DNA of 64,000 nucleotides from Planctomycetota bacterium. GTDB taxonomy: Bacteria; Planctomycetota; UBA1135; GCA-002686595. The DNA lies in NCBI GenBank assembly GCA_014237855.1, contig JABACD010000005.1, positions 1 through 64,000 of the forward strand. The letters run 5' to 3'. The translations under genes were made by a program, and so were the position numbers. Shown in pieces: positions 26,226 to 37,547 of this stretch. The notes under the pieces were generated by a model. The model saw nothing but the letters and a program-made list of their open reading frames with translations, made no database searches and was not told the origin of the DNA. The stretch's first letter is position 1. Each line of letters starts with the position of its first letter.

Positions 26226-27783
26226 CGAGAGCCTGGCAGCTCTCTCTCAGGACTCGCTTCTGTACCTTGCCCGAGCCGGAGAGCGGTAGCTCGTCGAGAA
26301 AGTAGAACACCCTGGGGACCTTGTAGCGCGCGAGGAACAACTCGCAATGAGCCCACAGCTCCTTGGCGGTAGCTGCACGCCCCTCGTCCCGCGCGCGCAC
26401 GAGGGCTGCGCCGACGACCTCCCCCAGCTCCAGATCGGGAACCGGGAAGGCTGCAACGGCCTCCAGTCGGCCATGGGTCAGGAGAGCGTTCTCGACCTCG
26501 GTCGAGTACACCGTCTCTCCTCCACAGAGGATCACATCCTTCTTTCGATCAACGATATGCAGGTAGCCACGCTCCTCGACGGTCGCCAGATCCCCTGTCG
26601 CAAACCAACCATCGTCGAAAGCCTCCGCGGTACGCTCCGGATCGTTCCAGTAGCCAGAGAACACCCAGGGCCCGCGAGCGCGAATCTCCCCCACGGTCTT
26701 TCCATCATGGGGCACTTCAGTCCCGTCCGCATCGACCACCTGCAGCTCGATGCCGCCGAAAGGCCGCCCCGTGCGCGAACGATAGAAGAAGCGCCGTTCA
26801 TCGGAGAGCTTGGCGATCTCGTCATCGATCAGACTCACGGTCAGGAAGGGACTCGTCTCGGTCAGTCCGTAGGTCTGGACGTACTCTGCCGAGAAGAGGT
26901 CTTGCAGGCGCGAGACCAGCTCCGGTGCAATTGGAGCACCTCCCGAGAGAATCCGGCGCACGGTCCTCACACAGCTCAGATCATCCGGAGCCTGCTGCAC
27001 CATCCTCTGCAGCATGGTTGGAACCAGGTTCGTGATCGTCACGCCATCCGCCTCGATCGAGGTGAAGACCGCCTGCGCCTCGAAGACGGGCAGGAAGGAG
27101 TGGGCACCACCCGCCATGGTCACAGCAAAGACTGCCCAGGCATCCGCCAGGTGAAACATCGGCGCAAAGTGGCCCCAGGTATCTCCCACGCTCAGCTCGA
27201 ACTCAGACACTGCGGCCCTTGCGTGAGCGGAGACGTTTCCATGAGAGAGGATGACCCCCTTGGCGCGCCCCGTTGTGCCGCTGGTGTAGTAGATCTGCGC
27301 TGGCGAATCAGAGCTGATCACATCAGCGGGTGCGTAGGATCCCACGTCCGTGTGCAGGTCCTCCCAGCTGCCGGATCCAAGGTGGACCTCGATGATCGTC
27401 TCAGAGTTCATCGAGGCGGCGGCCTCCTGGATGGCAGCGCAGGGCACATCCCCGATGAACAGCAGCCGGGGATCCGCGTCAGCCAGGATGGCCGAGAGCT
27501 CTGGGGCACTGAGACGCAGGTTGAGAGGCACCAGGATCGCTCCCAGGTGAGCGCTGGCCAGGTACAGCTCCAGGAACTCCGGCGAGTTGGGCATGAATGC
27601 CGCCATACGATCGCCTGCGACCAGGCCGCGCTCGCAGAGCCCCCCCGCCAGCGCGCGCACTCGCTGGCCAAGCTCACCGTAGCTCAGCTCTTGTTCCGGT
27701 CCACGGAGCGCCACTCGCTCCGCGTGCACTTCCATCGCGTTATCAATCAGATCGCGAAGGTGGACCGGAGGAGCTGGATTCAA
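26203..27783 (-). CDS. AMP-dependent acyl-CoA synthetase/ligase
   Basis: A 526-residue ANL-family enzyme that activates a carboxylic acid as acyl-AMP and then transfers it to CoA. Motifs in order: P-loop YYTSGTTGRAKGVILSHGN near residue 166; YGLTETSPFL; GYWNDPERTAEAF followed by DGWFATGDLA; the hinge IVDRKKDVI; and the C-terminal catalytic Lys in SGSGKVQKRVLRE. The start is taken as TTG at 27783, overlapping the upstream stop as TTGA, because the next ATG (after NPAPPVHLRDLIDNA) would remove part of the conserved N-terminus. The acid is unknown; a fatty or aromatic acid is likely. Confidence 0.88.
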   Translation of the reverse strand: MNPAPPVHLRDLIDNAMEVHAERVALRGPEQELSYGELGQRVRALAGGLCERGLVAGDRMAAFMPNSPEFLELYLASAHLGAILVPLNLRLSAPELSAILADADPRLLFIGDVPCAAIQEAAASMNSETIIEVHLGSGSWEDLHTDVGSYAPADVISSDSPAQIYYTSGTTGRAKGVILSHGNVSAHARAAVSEFELSVGDTWGHFAPMFHLADAWAVFAVTMAGGAHSFLPVFEAQAVFTSIEADGVTITNLVPTMLQRMVQQAPDDLSCVRTVRRILSGGAPIAPELVSRLQDLFSAEYVQTYGLTETSPFLTVSLIDDEIAKLSDERRFFYRSRTGRPFGGIELQVVDADGTEVPHDGKTVGEIRARGPWVFSGYWNDPERTAEAFDDGWFATGDLATVEERGYLHIVDRKKDVILCGGETVYSTEVENALLTHGRLEAVAAFPVPDLELGEVVGAALVRARDEGRAATAKELWAHCELFLARYKVPRVFYFLDELPLSGSGKVQKRVLRESCQALDGQWRHS

Positions 27784-28814
27784 TGGGCCTGGGTTCCCAT
27801 TTCATCGAGCCGGGCGTCGAGGCGAGCCAGCTCTGCCGTTCCGAAGTTCCCCCAGGTCTCGATGCGCGCCTCGATCAGGCTCGCTCGAGCCTCCTCAAGT
27901 CCCGCCAGGGCCTTCTCTGTCTGACCATCAAGTGCGTCGAGTTCTGCCAGCTCCCAGCGAAGGTAACCAACCCACTCGGCGTTGCTCGGCGTCGGATCCG
28001 CGGCGTACCTCTGGAGTGACTCCTGGTAGGCCTCGGTTGAGCGACTGCGGGCCTTCTCGATACGTCCGGTCATGCGCTCAGCCCTCGCCAAGGCCCAGTC
28101 AGCAATCAGCATCCGGGTGGGACTGCCAACCTCGTAGTGATAGTCCCGAGCCCTGTCGTAGGCCAGATAGGCGTCCTCCCAGCGGCCCTGGCTCTCCAGG
28201 CTGGCCGCGTAGTTGTTCCACAACACAGCCAGCCACGACTGCATGCCTCCCTCTTCAGCGGCCTCGATGCCCTTGAAGGTCCACTCCTTTTGCTCCTCGC
28301 TGTCCTCCGATGCCAGGACGATGTGATGTGCCACATCAATGGCTCGCTCGTAGAGCTCATGCTGGAGGTCATAGTCGTAGAGCTCCTTGAAGCGCTGCAG
28401 GGCACCGGCACGATCACCAGCCTCACGCTCGAAGATTCCCAGGACCAGCTGCAATCGCGACCACCCCAGGGGTTCCTTGTCACTGGCACGATTGACAGCC
28501 AGCTCAAGCCACGGACGGCCCTCATTCAGGTTGGCCGCAATGGACTCCATGCGAGCAACCTGAGAGCAAGCCTCGACATAGGCGTAGTTGGGGCCGTTCG
28601 CATTGACGGCTCGAGCGTAGGCCTGCTTGGCCTCGGCGTACCTGCTCTGCTTGAATAGATCGTCACCCAGAGCTAGCAGCTCCACGTTGGGCGCGAGCGA
28701 GACCGGATTCAGGTCATGCGTCGTATCAATGCTCTCGCAGGACTGGATTGCCATCGTGGCACATGACAGCCCCAAGAGAAGCATCAGTGAAGAGAGATCT
28801 CTTTCAGTCATCAT
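27780..28814 (-). CDS. TPR-like lipoprotein or secreted protein (function unknown)
   Basis: A 344-residue protein. The N-terminus has a hydrophobic stretch (SSLMLLLGLSCATMAIQSC) with Cys residues in lipobox-like settings (LGLSC and AIQSC). The remainder is all-helical with TPR-like Ala/Leu/Trp patterns: LFKQSRYAEAKQAYARAV, AGDRAGALQRFKELY, LESQGRWEDAYLAYDRA and TEKALAGLEEARASL. It starts with ATGATG at 28814, only 3 bp after the acs stop. TPR proteins of this kind mediate protein contacts at the cell surface; I can name no partner. Its place between acs and an acyl-CoA ligase may be only cotranscription. Confidence 0.75.
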   Translation of the reverse strand: MMTERDLSSLMLLLGLSCATMAIQSCESIDTTHDLNPVSLAPNVELLALGDDLFKQSRYAEAKQAYARAVNANGPNYAYVEACSQVARMESIAANLNEGRPWLELAVNRASDKEPLGWSRLQLVLGIFEREAGDRAGALQRFKELYDYDLQHELYERAIDVAHHIVLASEDSEEQKEWTFKGIEAAEEGGMQSWLAVLWNNYAASLESQGRWEDAYLAYDRARDYHYEVGSPTRMLIADWALARAERMTGRIEKARSRSTEAYQESLQRYAADPTPSNAEWVGYLRWELAELDALDGQTEKALAGLEEARASLIEARIETWGNFGTAELARLDARLDEMGTQAH

Positions 28815-28817
28815 GAT

Positions 28818-30764
<1,947 letters not shown>

Positions 30765-31280
30765 GGTTCGGGGAAGGCGGCATGTGCCCAGTTCATGGTG
30801 GTGATCGGCCTGGGCCGCGTGGAAGCAGTGTAGCGCATCGGCACCCACGAGCCAGACCGTCGACCCCGCATGCTCCCTGTCCAGGAAAAGCCCAGAAGCG
30901 GCTGCCAGGTCTGCGGAACATCCCACCGAAGCCGGCGGCGAGCGGCAGACCAGACCCACAAGAGGACAGAGCGGGTCCATTCTCCGCCCGGGTCGCGATC
31001 GCCGCCCTCCAGGCCGCCTTACCGAGCTAAAGATGCATGGGCTCCCCAAGGAGCTGTGAGGGGCCTGCAGGCCCAGCACGGAAGGAGGCGGATGGATGAG
31101 CCCTGGCCAGCTCCGGGCAGGGCCAGCTGGACCAACCTCGACCTCCACATCAGCGATGCATCATCGCCCTCCCTGACTGGGGCTGGGGGAGGCTGATAGC
31201 CGGAGATCACCGGGGCCAGACCCGGGAATGCGCTGAATCTCTCCCTGGAAACGCGTGGGGAGTCGCGGGGGTGGTACCGA
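30765..31280. other. Intergenic region upstream of acs with two adjacent hairpins
   Basis: 516 bp with no convincing gene; frames on both strands have shadow-like Arg/Pro/Ser-rich compositions. Two adjacent structures stand out. One is a stem GCTCC/GGAGC with a CCAA loop at 31041-31054. The other is a perfect 14-bp palindrome GGGCCTGCAGGCCC at 31061-31074. They lie about 280 bp upstream of the acs start and could belong to its promoter or leader. I could not identify -10/-35 boxes with confidence. Confidence 0.35.
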
Positions 31281-31544
31281 ATGCCTATGGACCCCAACGA
31301 AAGGAGCGAATACCTCGCCTCCTTCGCCTCCCTGGCGCGGAATCCCTGGACCATGACGACCCATCGAGAAGACCCCCCCTCAAGCCCCGCCCTCGTCCTT
31401 CAACGCTGGAATTCCTGGGTTCGGGTGTACCTGCCCGATACCCGCGAGGTCCGCTGGGTGGACCTGACAGAGGTCGGTTACGAGCCGATGCCCGAGGGCG
31501 AGCCGCCGCTGGCGGAGCCCAGTTCGCTCAGAGCGCGCAGCTGA
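31281..31544 (+). CDS. Small hypothetical protein, 87 aa
   Basis: An open frame beginning MPMDPNERSEYLASFASLAR. It is soluble, with a central Trp-rich beta-like part (LQRWNSWVRVYLPDTREVRW) that resembles a short beta-hairpin domain. A purine-rich stretch GGGGGTGG ends about 6 bases before the ATG; a second ATG two codons later is equally possible. I recognise no family. Composition is more protein-like than the neighbouring frames, but its reality rests on that alone. Confidence 0.45.
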   Translation: MPMDPNERSEYLASFASLARNPWTMTTHREDPPSSPALVLQRWNSWVRVYLPDTREVRWVDLTEVGYEPMPEGEPPLAEPSSLRARS

Positions 31545-31656
31545 GCAATCCGAAGCAGACGTGACCCTGTCCACACAGGAGGCTAGGATGGCTGGATCAT
31601 GTGGGGACAGCAGCAGCCTCACCTTCCATGGATCCAAGACAGGGTAACTCAGGATC

Positions 31657-31983
31657 ATGACCGACCAGGATGATTGGGATGACGGGGTCGACTCGCAAGA
31701 GCAAGGCAGCCCGGAGACCTCCAAGCTCTGTGTGGCCGCGCTCGTTCTCGGCATCCTCAGTCCTGTTTGCTGCGGGATACTGACTGGCATCCCAGCAATC
31801 ATCTGCGGGCACATGGGGATGGGGGTCGCAGGTAAGGAGCCCGACAACCTCAAGGGCCGCGGCATGGCCATCGCAGGGCTGGTGCTTGGCTACCTGTCGA
31901 TCCTGATGACGATCTCCTGGTTCCTCCTCGGTGGAATGGACGCAATCCAGGAAGCCATCCAAGAGGCCCAGAACCAGCAGTAG
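31657..31983 (+). CDS. DUF4190-type small membrane protein
   Basis: A 108-residue protein. An acidic N-terminus (DQDDWDDGVDSQEQGS) precedes two membrane segments. The first is VAALVLGILSPVCCGILTG with the PAIICGHMGM turn; the second is GRGMAIAGLVLGYLSILMTI. The sequence between them (residues around 60-70) and the G-R-x-M-A-I-A-G-L-V-L-G-Y motif are the DUF4190 signature as I know it. DUF4190 proteins are widespread and of unknown function. It converges with the radical SAM gene, with a small hairpin between. Confidence 0.82.
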   Translation: MTDQDDWDDGVDSQEQGSPETSKLCVAALVLGILSPVCCGILTGIPAIICGHMGMGVAGKEPDNLKGRGMAIAGLVLGYLSILMTISWFLLGGMDAIQEAIQEAQNQQ

Positions 31984-31991
31984 ATGACCGG

Positions 31992-32017
31992 GCTGCCGAC
32001 GGACCGGGCAGCTCCCT
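31992..32017. terminator. Possible terminator between convergent genes
   Basis: GCTGCC at 31992-31997 pairs with GGCAGC at 32007-32012 across a 9-base loop and is followed on the plus strand by a pyrimidine run (CCTTCTTCTC). It lies 9 bp after the DUF4190 stop, in the gap before the converging radical SAM gene. The stem is short and the T-run is interrupted, so this is weak. Confidence 0.35.
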
Positions 32018-32022
32018 TCTTC

Positions 32023-33429
32023 TCAGGCGCGCTGCTTGAACAGGGTGAGATAGCGGGAGAACTTCCCGAACAGGCGTCGGGGGTGTGACAGCTCCCGCGC
32101 GAGCCTCCTGGGTCGCAGGTAGAACGAGCGATAGGCCTGCTTGATCTTGGCCTCGATCTGTGTGGCGCTCATGTGCTCATTGCCCTCGAGAGCCCGATAG
32201 CCGGTCATCACCGCGTAGTCGAAGTCACGACCATCAGAGAGCATCTCGTACAGCGGCGTACCGGGGTAGGCCGTGACTGCACAGAATTGAACCTGGTCAG
32301 GGTCGAGGTACTCCACCAGGCGTAGGGTCTCCTCGGCCATCTGCTCGGTCTCCTCGGGAAACCCGAGCATGCAGAAGGCCCGGGTCTCGATGCCGAAGTC
32401 GCGGCAGGCGACAAAGACCTCCTTGGCCTGGTCATGGTCGAGGAGCTTGGCGCCGCAGTGCTTGCGCTGGATCTCCTCGTTGCCCGACTCCACCCCCAGC
32501 GAGATGTGCCTGCAACCCGACTCCGCCATGACCTTCAAGAGCTCGCGATCAAGCACCTTGACCGCCGTCTCGCACTGCCACTCGATCTGCAGACCGCGTT
32601 CGATCATGCCGTTGCAGATGTCGAGCACCCGATCGCGGCGAGTCGAGAAGATGGGGTCGCGGAAGACCACGTGACGCACGCCGTGCTTGTGATAGAGGTC
32701 CTCGAGTTCGCCCAGCACGTGCTCCGGCGAGCGAAAGCGAAAGCGCAGGCCCTGGGCCAGGGTGTAGCCGCAGAAGGAGCAGTTCAGGGGGCAGCCCCGC
32801 GAGGACTTGACCGTCGTGATGGCCCCGTTGATCCCGGGAAAGCGGTAGGTCTGGTTGTCCAGCAGGTGGCGGGCCGGGATCGGCAGCTCGTCGAGGTCCT
32901 TGATCTTGTCCCGCTCGGGCTCGTGGACAACCTCGCCAGAGGCCTGGCGCCAGCTGATTCCGGTCACGCCCTTGAAGCCCTCCCCTGATGAGATACGTCT
33001 GGCCACCTCGCGTACCGTGAACTCCGGCTCACCCCGCACGACCACGTCGACGCTCTCCGCCTGGAAGATCTCATCGGGCGTGTAGGTCACCTGCGAACCT
33101 AGAATACCCACCGGGATTCCCAGCTCGCTCCTGATGCGGCCCGCGAGCTGCAGGTCCTGCTCCAGGGAGGTGCTCGAGGAGTCCAGGCAGACGAAGTCCG
33201 GGCGCTCGGCGCAGATCTCTCTCCAGCTGCCGTCCTGGTCCAGATCCTTCGCATCGGCGTCGTGGATCGAGACCTCGTGCCCCTCCTCCTCGAGGACAGA
33301 GGCCACGTGGGCCAGCTCGATCGGTGGATACAGGAGGCCTGGATTCACCGCCATGCCAAAGCCCCCCATCAATCCGCGACTGACGCGGTACTCGGGCGGG
33401 CTGGGAGGATTGACGAGGACGATTCTCAC
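32023..33429 (-). CDS. B12-binding-domain radical SAM protein
   Basis: About 468 residues. The N-terminal cobalamin-binding-like Rossmann domain starts IVLVNPPSPPEYRVSR and contains YPPIELAHVASVLEEEGHEV. The radical SAM cluster motif is C-x3-C-x2-C in SSRGCPLNCSFCGY, followed by FRDPIFSTRRDRVLDICNGM and HISLGVESGNEEIQRKHC. This is the BchE/phosphonate-methylase-like class. Members catalyse methylations or ring rearrangements, so no reaction is proposed. The start is uncertain: GTG at 33429 directly precedes the domain, while an in-frame GTG at 33486 adds 19 residues of unremarkable sequence. It stands alone, next to pheT. Confidence 0.85.
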   Translation of the reverse strand: MRIVLVNPPSPPEYRVSRGLMGGFGMAVNPGLLYPPIELAHVASVLEEEGHEVSIHDADAKDLDQDGSWREICAERPDFVCLDSSSTSLEQDLQLAGRIRSELGIPVGILGSQVTYTPDEIFQAESVDVVVRGEPEFTVREVARRISSGEGFKGVTGISWRQASGEVVHEPERDKIKDLDELPIPARHLLDNQTYRFPGINGAITTVKSSRGCPLNCSFCGYTLAQGLRFRFRSPEHVLGELEDLYHKHGVRHVVFRDPIFSTRRDRVLDICNGMIERGLQIEWQCETAVKVLDRELLKVMAESGCRHISLGVESGNEEIQRKHCGAKLLDHDQAKEVFVACRDFGIETRAFCMLGFPEETEQMAEETLRLVEYLDPDQVQFCAVTAYPGTPLYEMLSDGRDFDYAVMTGYRALEGNEHMSATQIEAKIKQAYRSFYLRPRRLARELSHPRRLFGKFSRYLTLFKQRA

Positions 33430-33563
33430 GGGCGCTCTGGGGCCCCTGAGGGCCGCGCATTCGGGTCGCGTCCGCGAGGGACCCACCCTGGAGGGAACTA
33501 TTCGGCCGTGGAGGATCCCCGACCGGAGGCCTGGGGACCAAAACCCGCGGCGACCTCCAAAGT

Positions 33564-36014
33564 CTACTCGCTTCTCAGTTCCCCGCCCAGATCGGCTGCT
33601 GCCCGTTCCAGGCGCTTGATGAACTTCTGGGCATCCTTGTCCGTGAGGGTCTTCTGGTCGCTCTGGAGCAGGACGTGGTAGGCGAGAGACTTCCGCCCCT
33701 CACCAATTCCGGGCCCCGTATAGAGGTCGAAGAGCTCGACCGAGGCCACCTGGCCCTTGCCGGACTTCTCGATGGCCCTGACCAGATCCCCAGCCGGCAC
33801 GCCGATGGGCATCGCCAGTGCCACGTCCACCTTGTTGCCGGGAAAGCGCGGGATCGGCTTGTAGCCGAAGGCCCGACTGCGAGAGGCCAGCAGTTCGTCC
33901 AGGGAGATCTGGGCCACGACCACCTCACCCGCCAGCTCCTGGACCAGGCCCAGGGGCCTGTGTAGCCCTGGCTCGAGCTTGCCCACGGTCACCACCCTGC
34001 GCACCTCGCCCTTCTTCGTGGCATCGGAGTACTCGCCCACCAGGCTGTTCCCCGGGTGGAACCAGGGTGCCAGCTCTCCTGCCTCACCAGCTGCGCTCCA
34101 GCAGGGAGGCTCGTAGCCGATCGTCACGAAGAGATCGTCAAGCACCCCACGCATCTGAGCGAAGAGCCCTGCATCGAACCTGGCCTTCTTACCAGGCTCT
34201 GGACGCGTCCAGCAGAGTGCCAGCTCGTGGACCTCCCCCGGGAGACCCTTCTCGTCGGCCAGCTCAGGACAGTACCCCTTGCCGATCTCGAACAGGCGGA
34301 CGTCCGTGAACTGCCGACGGTTCTTCTCCAGCAACCCGAGCAGGCTGGGCACAACACTGCGGCGCACGCACTCCTCACCGTCCACGACCGGGTTGACCAG
34401 TCGCGTGTACTGCAGGTCCGCCACTCCGAGCTTCTCCAGCTGACTCCCGGCCACGAAGGAGTAGGTCAGCACCTCATGAAAAGCGGCACTTCCCGACAGA
34501 CGATCCTGAATGCGGGTCACCAGAGCATGGCGCTCGTCATGGGGTGGCGGAGCGATCTCAGCCGAGAGCCTGCGTTCGGGGATGTTGTCGTAACGATAGA
34601 GGCGACCGACCTCCTCGATCAGGTCCTCCTCGATGCCGATGTCCTTGGTGGCACGGTTGGAAGGGACCGTGACCCGCATCACCCCCTTCGAATGATCGAC
34701 GCCGAAGTCGAGCTTCTCGAGCAGAGCAGCAATGGCCTCATCCTCGAGGTCGATTCCGAGCACGCGTCGGACGCGCTCACCGCGCAGCTCGACGAACAGC
34801 TCACAGCTCTGCCAGTCCCCCACATCCGTGGGCGCACTGGGCAGCTCGACCGAGGGTTGAATCTCTCGCAGGGTTCGAACCAGATGGGCCGCAGCCTGCA
34901 TCGGCATGGCCGGGTCCAGGCTCTTCTCGAAGCGCGCTGAGGCGTCCGTACGAAGCCCGATACGGGCCGAGCTGCGACGGATGGTCACCGCGTCAAAGCT
35001 GGCCACCTCGAGGAGCAGTTCACCCGTGTCCTCCCCCACCTTGGAGCCCTCGCCCCCCATCACGCCCGCCAGAGCCACGGGCACATCGTCCGAGCAGATC
35101 AACAGATCGGTTGCCCCGACCTTGCGCTCCTCGCCATCCAGGGTCGTGATCGTCTCGCCCTCTCGGCCCATGCGTACGTTGATGCCCGCGGGAGGGATCT
35201 GCTTGCGATCGAAGAGGTGGTTCGGCTGGCCCAGATCGAGCATCACGAAGTTCGAGATGTCCACGAGGATGTCGAGCGGGCGCTGTCCAGCCGCCAGCAG
35301 GAGCAGCTTCAACCAGAGTGGACTGGGACCATTCTCGACGCCGTCGACCGACAGGGCCACGTAGCGACTGCAGGCCGCGGACTCGATCCTGACAGGCACC
35401 GAGGACCCCGAACCGGTCTCGGGCATGGACAGGTCCAGGGGCAAGAGCTCGCGACCATAGATCGCCGCCAGCTCCCGCGCAATTCCTCGGTGGCCCCACA
35501 GGTCCGGTCGGTGAGTGATCGACTTGTTGTCGATCTCGATCACCCAATCCTCGACACCCAAGGCGGCTGAGACCGGACTGCCGACCTCGCACCCCTCCGG
35601 CAGGACCCAGATGCCATCGTGCTCGTCTCCCAGATCCAGCTCGCGCACCGAGCAGATCATGCCCATCGAAGCCACGCCCCGGATCTTGCTCTTCTTGATC
35701 TTGAAGTCCCCGGGCAACACCGTGCCGACGGTCGCCACGGCAACTCGCTGCCCCGCATCCACGTTCGGCGCGCCGCAGACGATGCTCAGGTCTTCGCCCG
35801 TACCCACATCCACCGTGCAGACACTGAGCTTGTCTGCATCGGGGTGACGCTCACGAGTCCTGACCAGGCCGACCACCACATCAGAGAGGTGCGGCGCGAA
35901 GACCTCGATGCCCTCGACTTCGGCCGTCGACAGGGTCAGGTCCTGGGCAATCTGATCGGGCGTGATGTCGCCGAGATCAACGTGGCGGTTCAGCCAGCGA
36001 TAGGAGATCAACAT
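33564..36014 (-). CDS. pheT: Phenylalanine-tRNA ligase beta subunit
   Basis: An 816-residue beta subunit of the heterotetrameric PheRS. The N-terminal tRNA-binding OB domain shows HLSDVVVGLVRTRERHPDADKLSVCTV and KIRGVASMGMICSVREL. The B3/B4 editing and B5 regions follow. The C-terminal FDX-ACB domain that holds the tRNA anticodon stem starts near YKPIPRFPGNKVDVALAMP. The length is normal for the family. The ATG at 36014 overlaps the last base of the pheS stop (TGATG type), so both subunits should be made in a fixed ratio. Last gene of the aspS-to-pheT run. Confidence 0.97.
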   Translation of the reverse strand: MLISYRWLNRHVDLGDITPDQIAQDLTLSTAEVEGIEVFAPHLSDVVVGLVRTRERHPDADKLSVCTVDVGTGEDLSIVCGAPNVDAGQRVAVATVGTVLPGDFKIKKSKIRGVASMGMICSVRELDLGDEHDGIWVLPEGCEVGSPVSAALGVEDWVIEIDNKSITHRPDLWGHRGIARELAAIYGRELLPLDLSMPETGSGSSVPVRIESAACSRYVALSVDGVENGPSPLWLKLLLLAAGQRPLDILVDISNFVMLDLGQPNHLFDRKQIPPAGINVRMGREGETITTLDGEERKVGATDLLICSDDVPVALAGVMGGEGSKVGEDTGELLLEVASFDAVTIRRSSARIGLRTDASARFEKSLDPAMPMQAAAHLVRTLREIQPSVELPSAPTDVGDWQSCELFVELRGERVRRVLGIDLEDEAIAALLEKLDFGVDHSKGVMRVTVPSNRATKDIGIEEDLIEEVGRLYRYDNIPERRLSAEIAPPPHDERHALVTRIQDRLSGSAAFHEVLTYSFVAGSQLEKLGVADLQYTRLVNPVVDGEECVRRSVVPSLLGLLEKNRRQFTDVRLFEIGKGYCPELADEKGLPGEVHELALCWTRPEPGKKARFDAGLFAQMRGVLDDLFVTIGYEPPCWSAAGEAGELAPWFHPGNSLVGEYSDATKKGEVRRVVTVGKLEPGLHRPLGLVQELAGEVVVAQISLDELLASRSRAFGYKPIPRFPGNKVDVALAMPIGVPAGDLVRAIEKSGKGQVASVELFDLYTGPGIGEGRKSLAYHVLLQSDQKTLTDKDAQKFIKRLERAAADLGGELRSE

Positions 36015-37036
36015 CAGAACTGCTCCAGGAAACGAAGGTCACCCGCCATGAAGTGGCGGAGGTCGTCGATGCCGTAACGCAGCATCACCAGGCGATCGAG
36101 GCCAAAACCAAAGGCGAAGCCAGTCCAGGCTTCGGAGTCGATACCACCCGCGGCGAGCACTCGCGGGTGAACCATTCCACAGCCACAGAACTCGATCCAG
36201 CGGGTCTTCTTGCAGACCCGGCAACCCTCTTCACAGAACGGGCAGCGCACGTCCAGCTCGAAGCCCGGCTCCACGAAGGGGAAGTATCCCGGACGCAGGC
36301 GCACCTCGATGTCCTTCTGGAAGAGCTGACGCAGGAAGCCCTTCAGGACACCAGAGAGGTGTCCAACCGTGATGTCCTCGCCGACGACCAGGCCCTCTAC
36401 CTGGTGGAAGGTGTGCTCGTGGGTAGCGTCGGGCTCCTCGTTACGAAAGACGCGCCCAGGCGCGATGACCCGGAAGGGAGGTTTCAGGCGCTCCATGGCC
36501 CGGATCTGCACCGGCGAGGTCTGGGTGCGCATCACCAGGTTGCCCTGGGTATCGCAGTAAAAGGTGTCCTGCATCTCCCGCGCCGGATGATCCGCGGGGA
36601 TGTTCAGCGCCTGGAAGTTGTAGTAGTCGAGCTCGACCTCGGGCCCATCGAGGACGCTGTAGCCCATGGAGACGAAGATCGCCTCGACCTCCCGACGGAC
36701 CAGCGTCAGGGGGTGCAGGGAGCCCCTCGTCTGAGGTGCCCCTGGGAGGGTTGCATCGAAGTCCCCGCCCGCGCGTTGAGCCGCGATCTCAGCTGCCTCC
36801 AGCTCACCCTTCTTCTGGTCGATCCCGGCCTGGATGTCGCGCTTGAGCAGGTTCGCCCCCTTACCAACGACGCGACGATCGTCGGGAGAGAGCGTGGGGA
36901 TCGCCGCAAGGAGCCCGGAGACCGAGCCTTCCTTGCCGACGAACTCGCGCTCGATGCCTCGCAGATCTTCGAGACTGGCCGCCCCGGCGAGGCGCTCCAT
37001 CGCGGAGGCACGCAGTTGTTCGAGTTGTTGTTCCAT
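36014..37036 (-). CDS. pheS: Phenylalanine-tRNA ligase alpha subunit
   Basis: A 340-residue catalytic subunit. The N-terminal helical coiled-coil arm that contacts tRNA (residues 1-90) is followed by the class II core: HPLTLVRREVEAIF, PARVF-like RVFRNEEPDATHEHTFHQVEG (motif 2) and GFGLDRLVMLRYGIDDLR (motif 3). A Cys-rich segment, RCPFCEEGCRVCKKTRWIEFCGC in two halves, lies where several PheS proteins carry a zinc-like knuckle. An ATG start follows GTGAGGGGACGG. Separated from rplT upstream by a perfect GC hairpin that may regulate pheST. Confidence 0.97.
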   Translation of the reverse strand: MEQQLEQLRASAMERLAGAASLEDLRGIEREFVGKEGSVSGLLAAIPTLSPDDRRVVGKGANLLKRDIQAGIDQKKGELEAAEIAAQRAGGDFDATLPGAPQTRGSLHPLTLVRREVEAIFVSMGYSVLDGPEVELDYYNFQALNIPADHPAREMQDTFYCDTQGNLVMRTQTSPVQIRAMERLKPPFRVIAPGRVFRNEEPDATHEHTFHQVEGLVVGEDITVGHLSGVLKGFLRQLFQKDIEVRLRPGYFPFVEPGFELDVRCPFCEEGCRVCKKTRWIEFCGCGMVHPRVLAAGGIDSEAWTGFAFGFGLDRLVMLRYGIDDLRHFMAGDLRFLEQF

Positions 37037-37130
37037 TCCTTGTGAGGGGACGGTTCAGGGGAGCGAGTTCAGTGGGCAACAGTGGCCCCGAAGAGCGATC
37101 AGCAGAGTGTGGAGAGCCAAGGAGTCGAAT

Positions 37131-37169
37131 TCAAAGACCAAGGGGCGGGCGGCGGAGGCCGCCCGCCCC
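37131..37169 (-). terminator. Strong hairpin between rplT and pheS (terminator or attenuator)
   Basis: A 12-bp perfect stem: GGGGCGGGCGGC at 37142-37153 pairs with GCCGCCCGCCCC at 37158-37169, with a 4-base GGAG loop. On the minus strand it is followed by TTGGTCTTTGAA, a modest U-containing tail. It sits about 25 bp after the rplT stop and 95 bp before pheS. It could end the infC-rpmI-rplT message or act as an attenuator letting part of transcription continue into pheST. In many bacteria pheST is controlled by such structures; that extension is inference. Confidence 0.6.
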
Positions 37170-37193
37170 CCTGGCGGTAGTTGCTGCTTGGCC

Positions 37194-37547
37194 CTAGAGC
37201 GAAGCCTTGGCTTCCTCGACCAGGGCGTCGAAGGCTGCCGTATCGTGGATTGCCAGTTCTGAGAGCTGCTTTCTGTTGAGCTTGATGCCGGCCTTGCCGA
37301 GACCATTGATGAAGCGCGAGTAGCTCATGCCGCGCATGCGACTCGCGGCATTGATGCGCACGATCCACAGTCGACGGAACTGGCGCTTGCGCTGCTTGCG
37401 GTCCCTGAACGAGTAGGCCCACGAGCGATTCATCGCCTCCCTGACCGTACGCCAGAGCTTGGAGCGTCCACCCCGGAAGCCGCGAGCGGCCTTGAAGTAG
37501 CGGATCTTCTTCTGGCGGCGCGGGGCTCCGTATCTGACACGAACCAT
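37194..37547 (-). CDS. rplT: 50S ribosomal protein L20
   Basis: A 117-residue ribosomal protein, the standard size. The Arg/Lys-rich N-terminus ([20 protein letters not shown]) binds 23S rRNA, and the C-terminus [14 protein letters not shown] is typical. The sequence has the conserved [20 protein letters not shown] block. It starts immediately after the rpmI stop (ATG at 37547; rpmI ends at 37548). L20 is the known autorepressor of the infC-rpmI-rplT message in studied bacteria, which matters for the structured infC-rpmI gap upstream. Confidence 0.98.
   Translation of the reverse strand: MVRVRYGAPRRQKKIRYFKAARGFRGGRSKLWRTVREAMNRSWAYSFRDRKQRKRQFRRLWIVRINAASRMRGMSYSRFINGLGKAGIKLNRKQLSELAIHDTAAFDALVEEAKASL

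Noticed and set aside
30765..31148. N-terminal extension of acs by 128 residues
   Set aside because: The conserved Acs start is at ATG 30764 and the extension is Arg/Ser/Pro-rich without similarity to the family.
31019..31354. Minus-strand small gene upstream of acs
   Set aside because: Composition is Arg/Ser/Pro-rich and it overlaps the better candidate on the plus strand.
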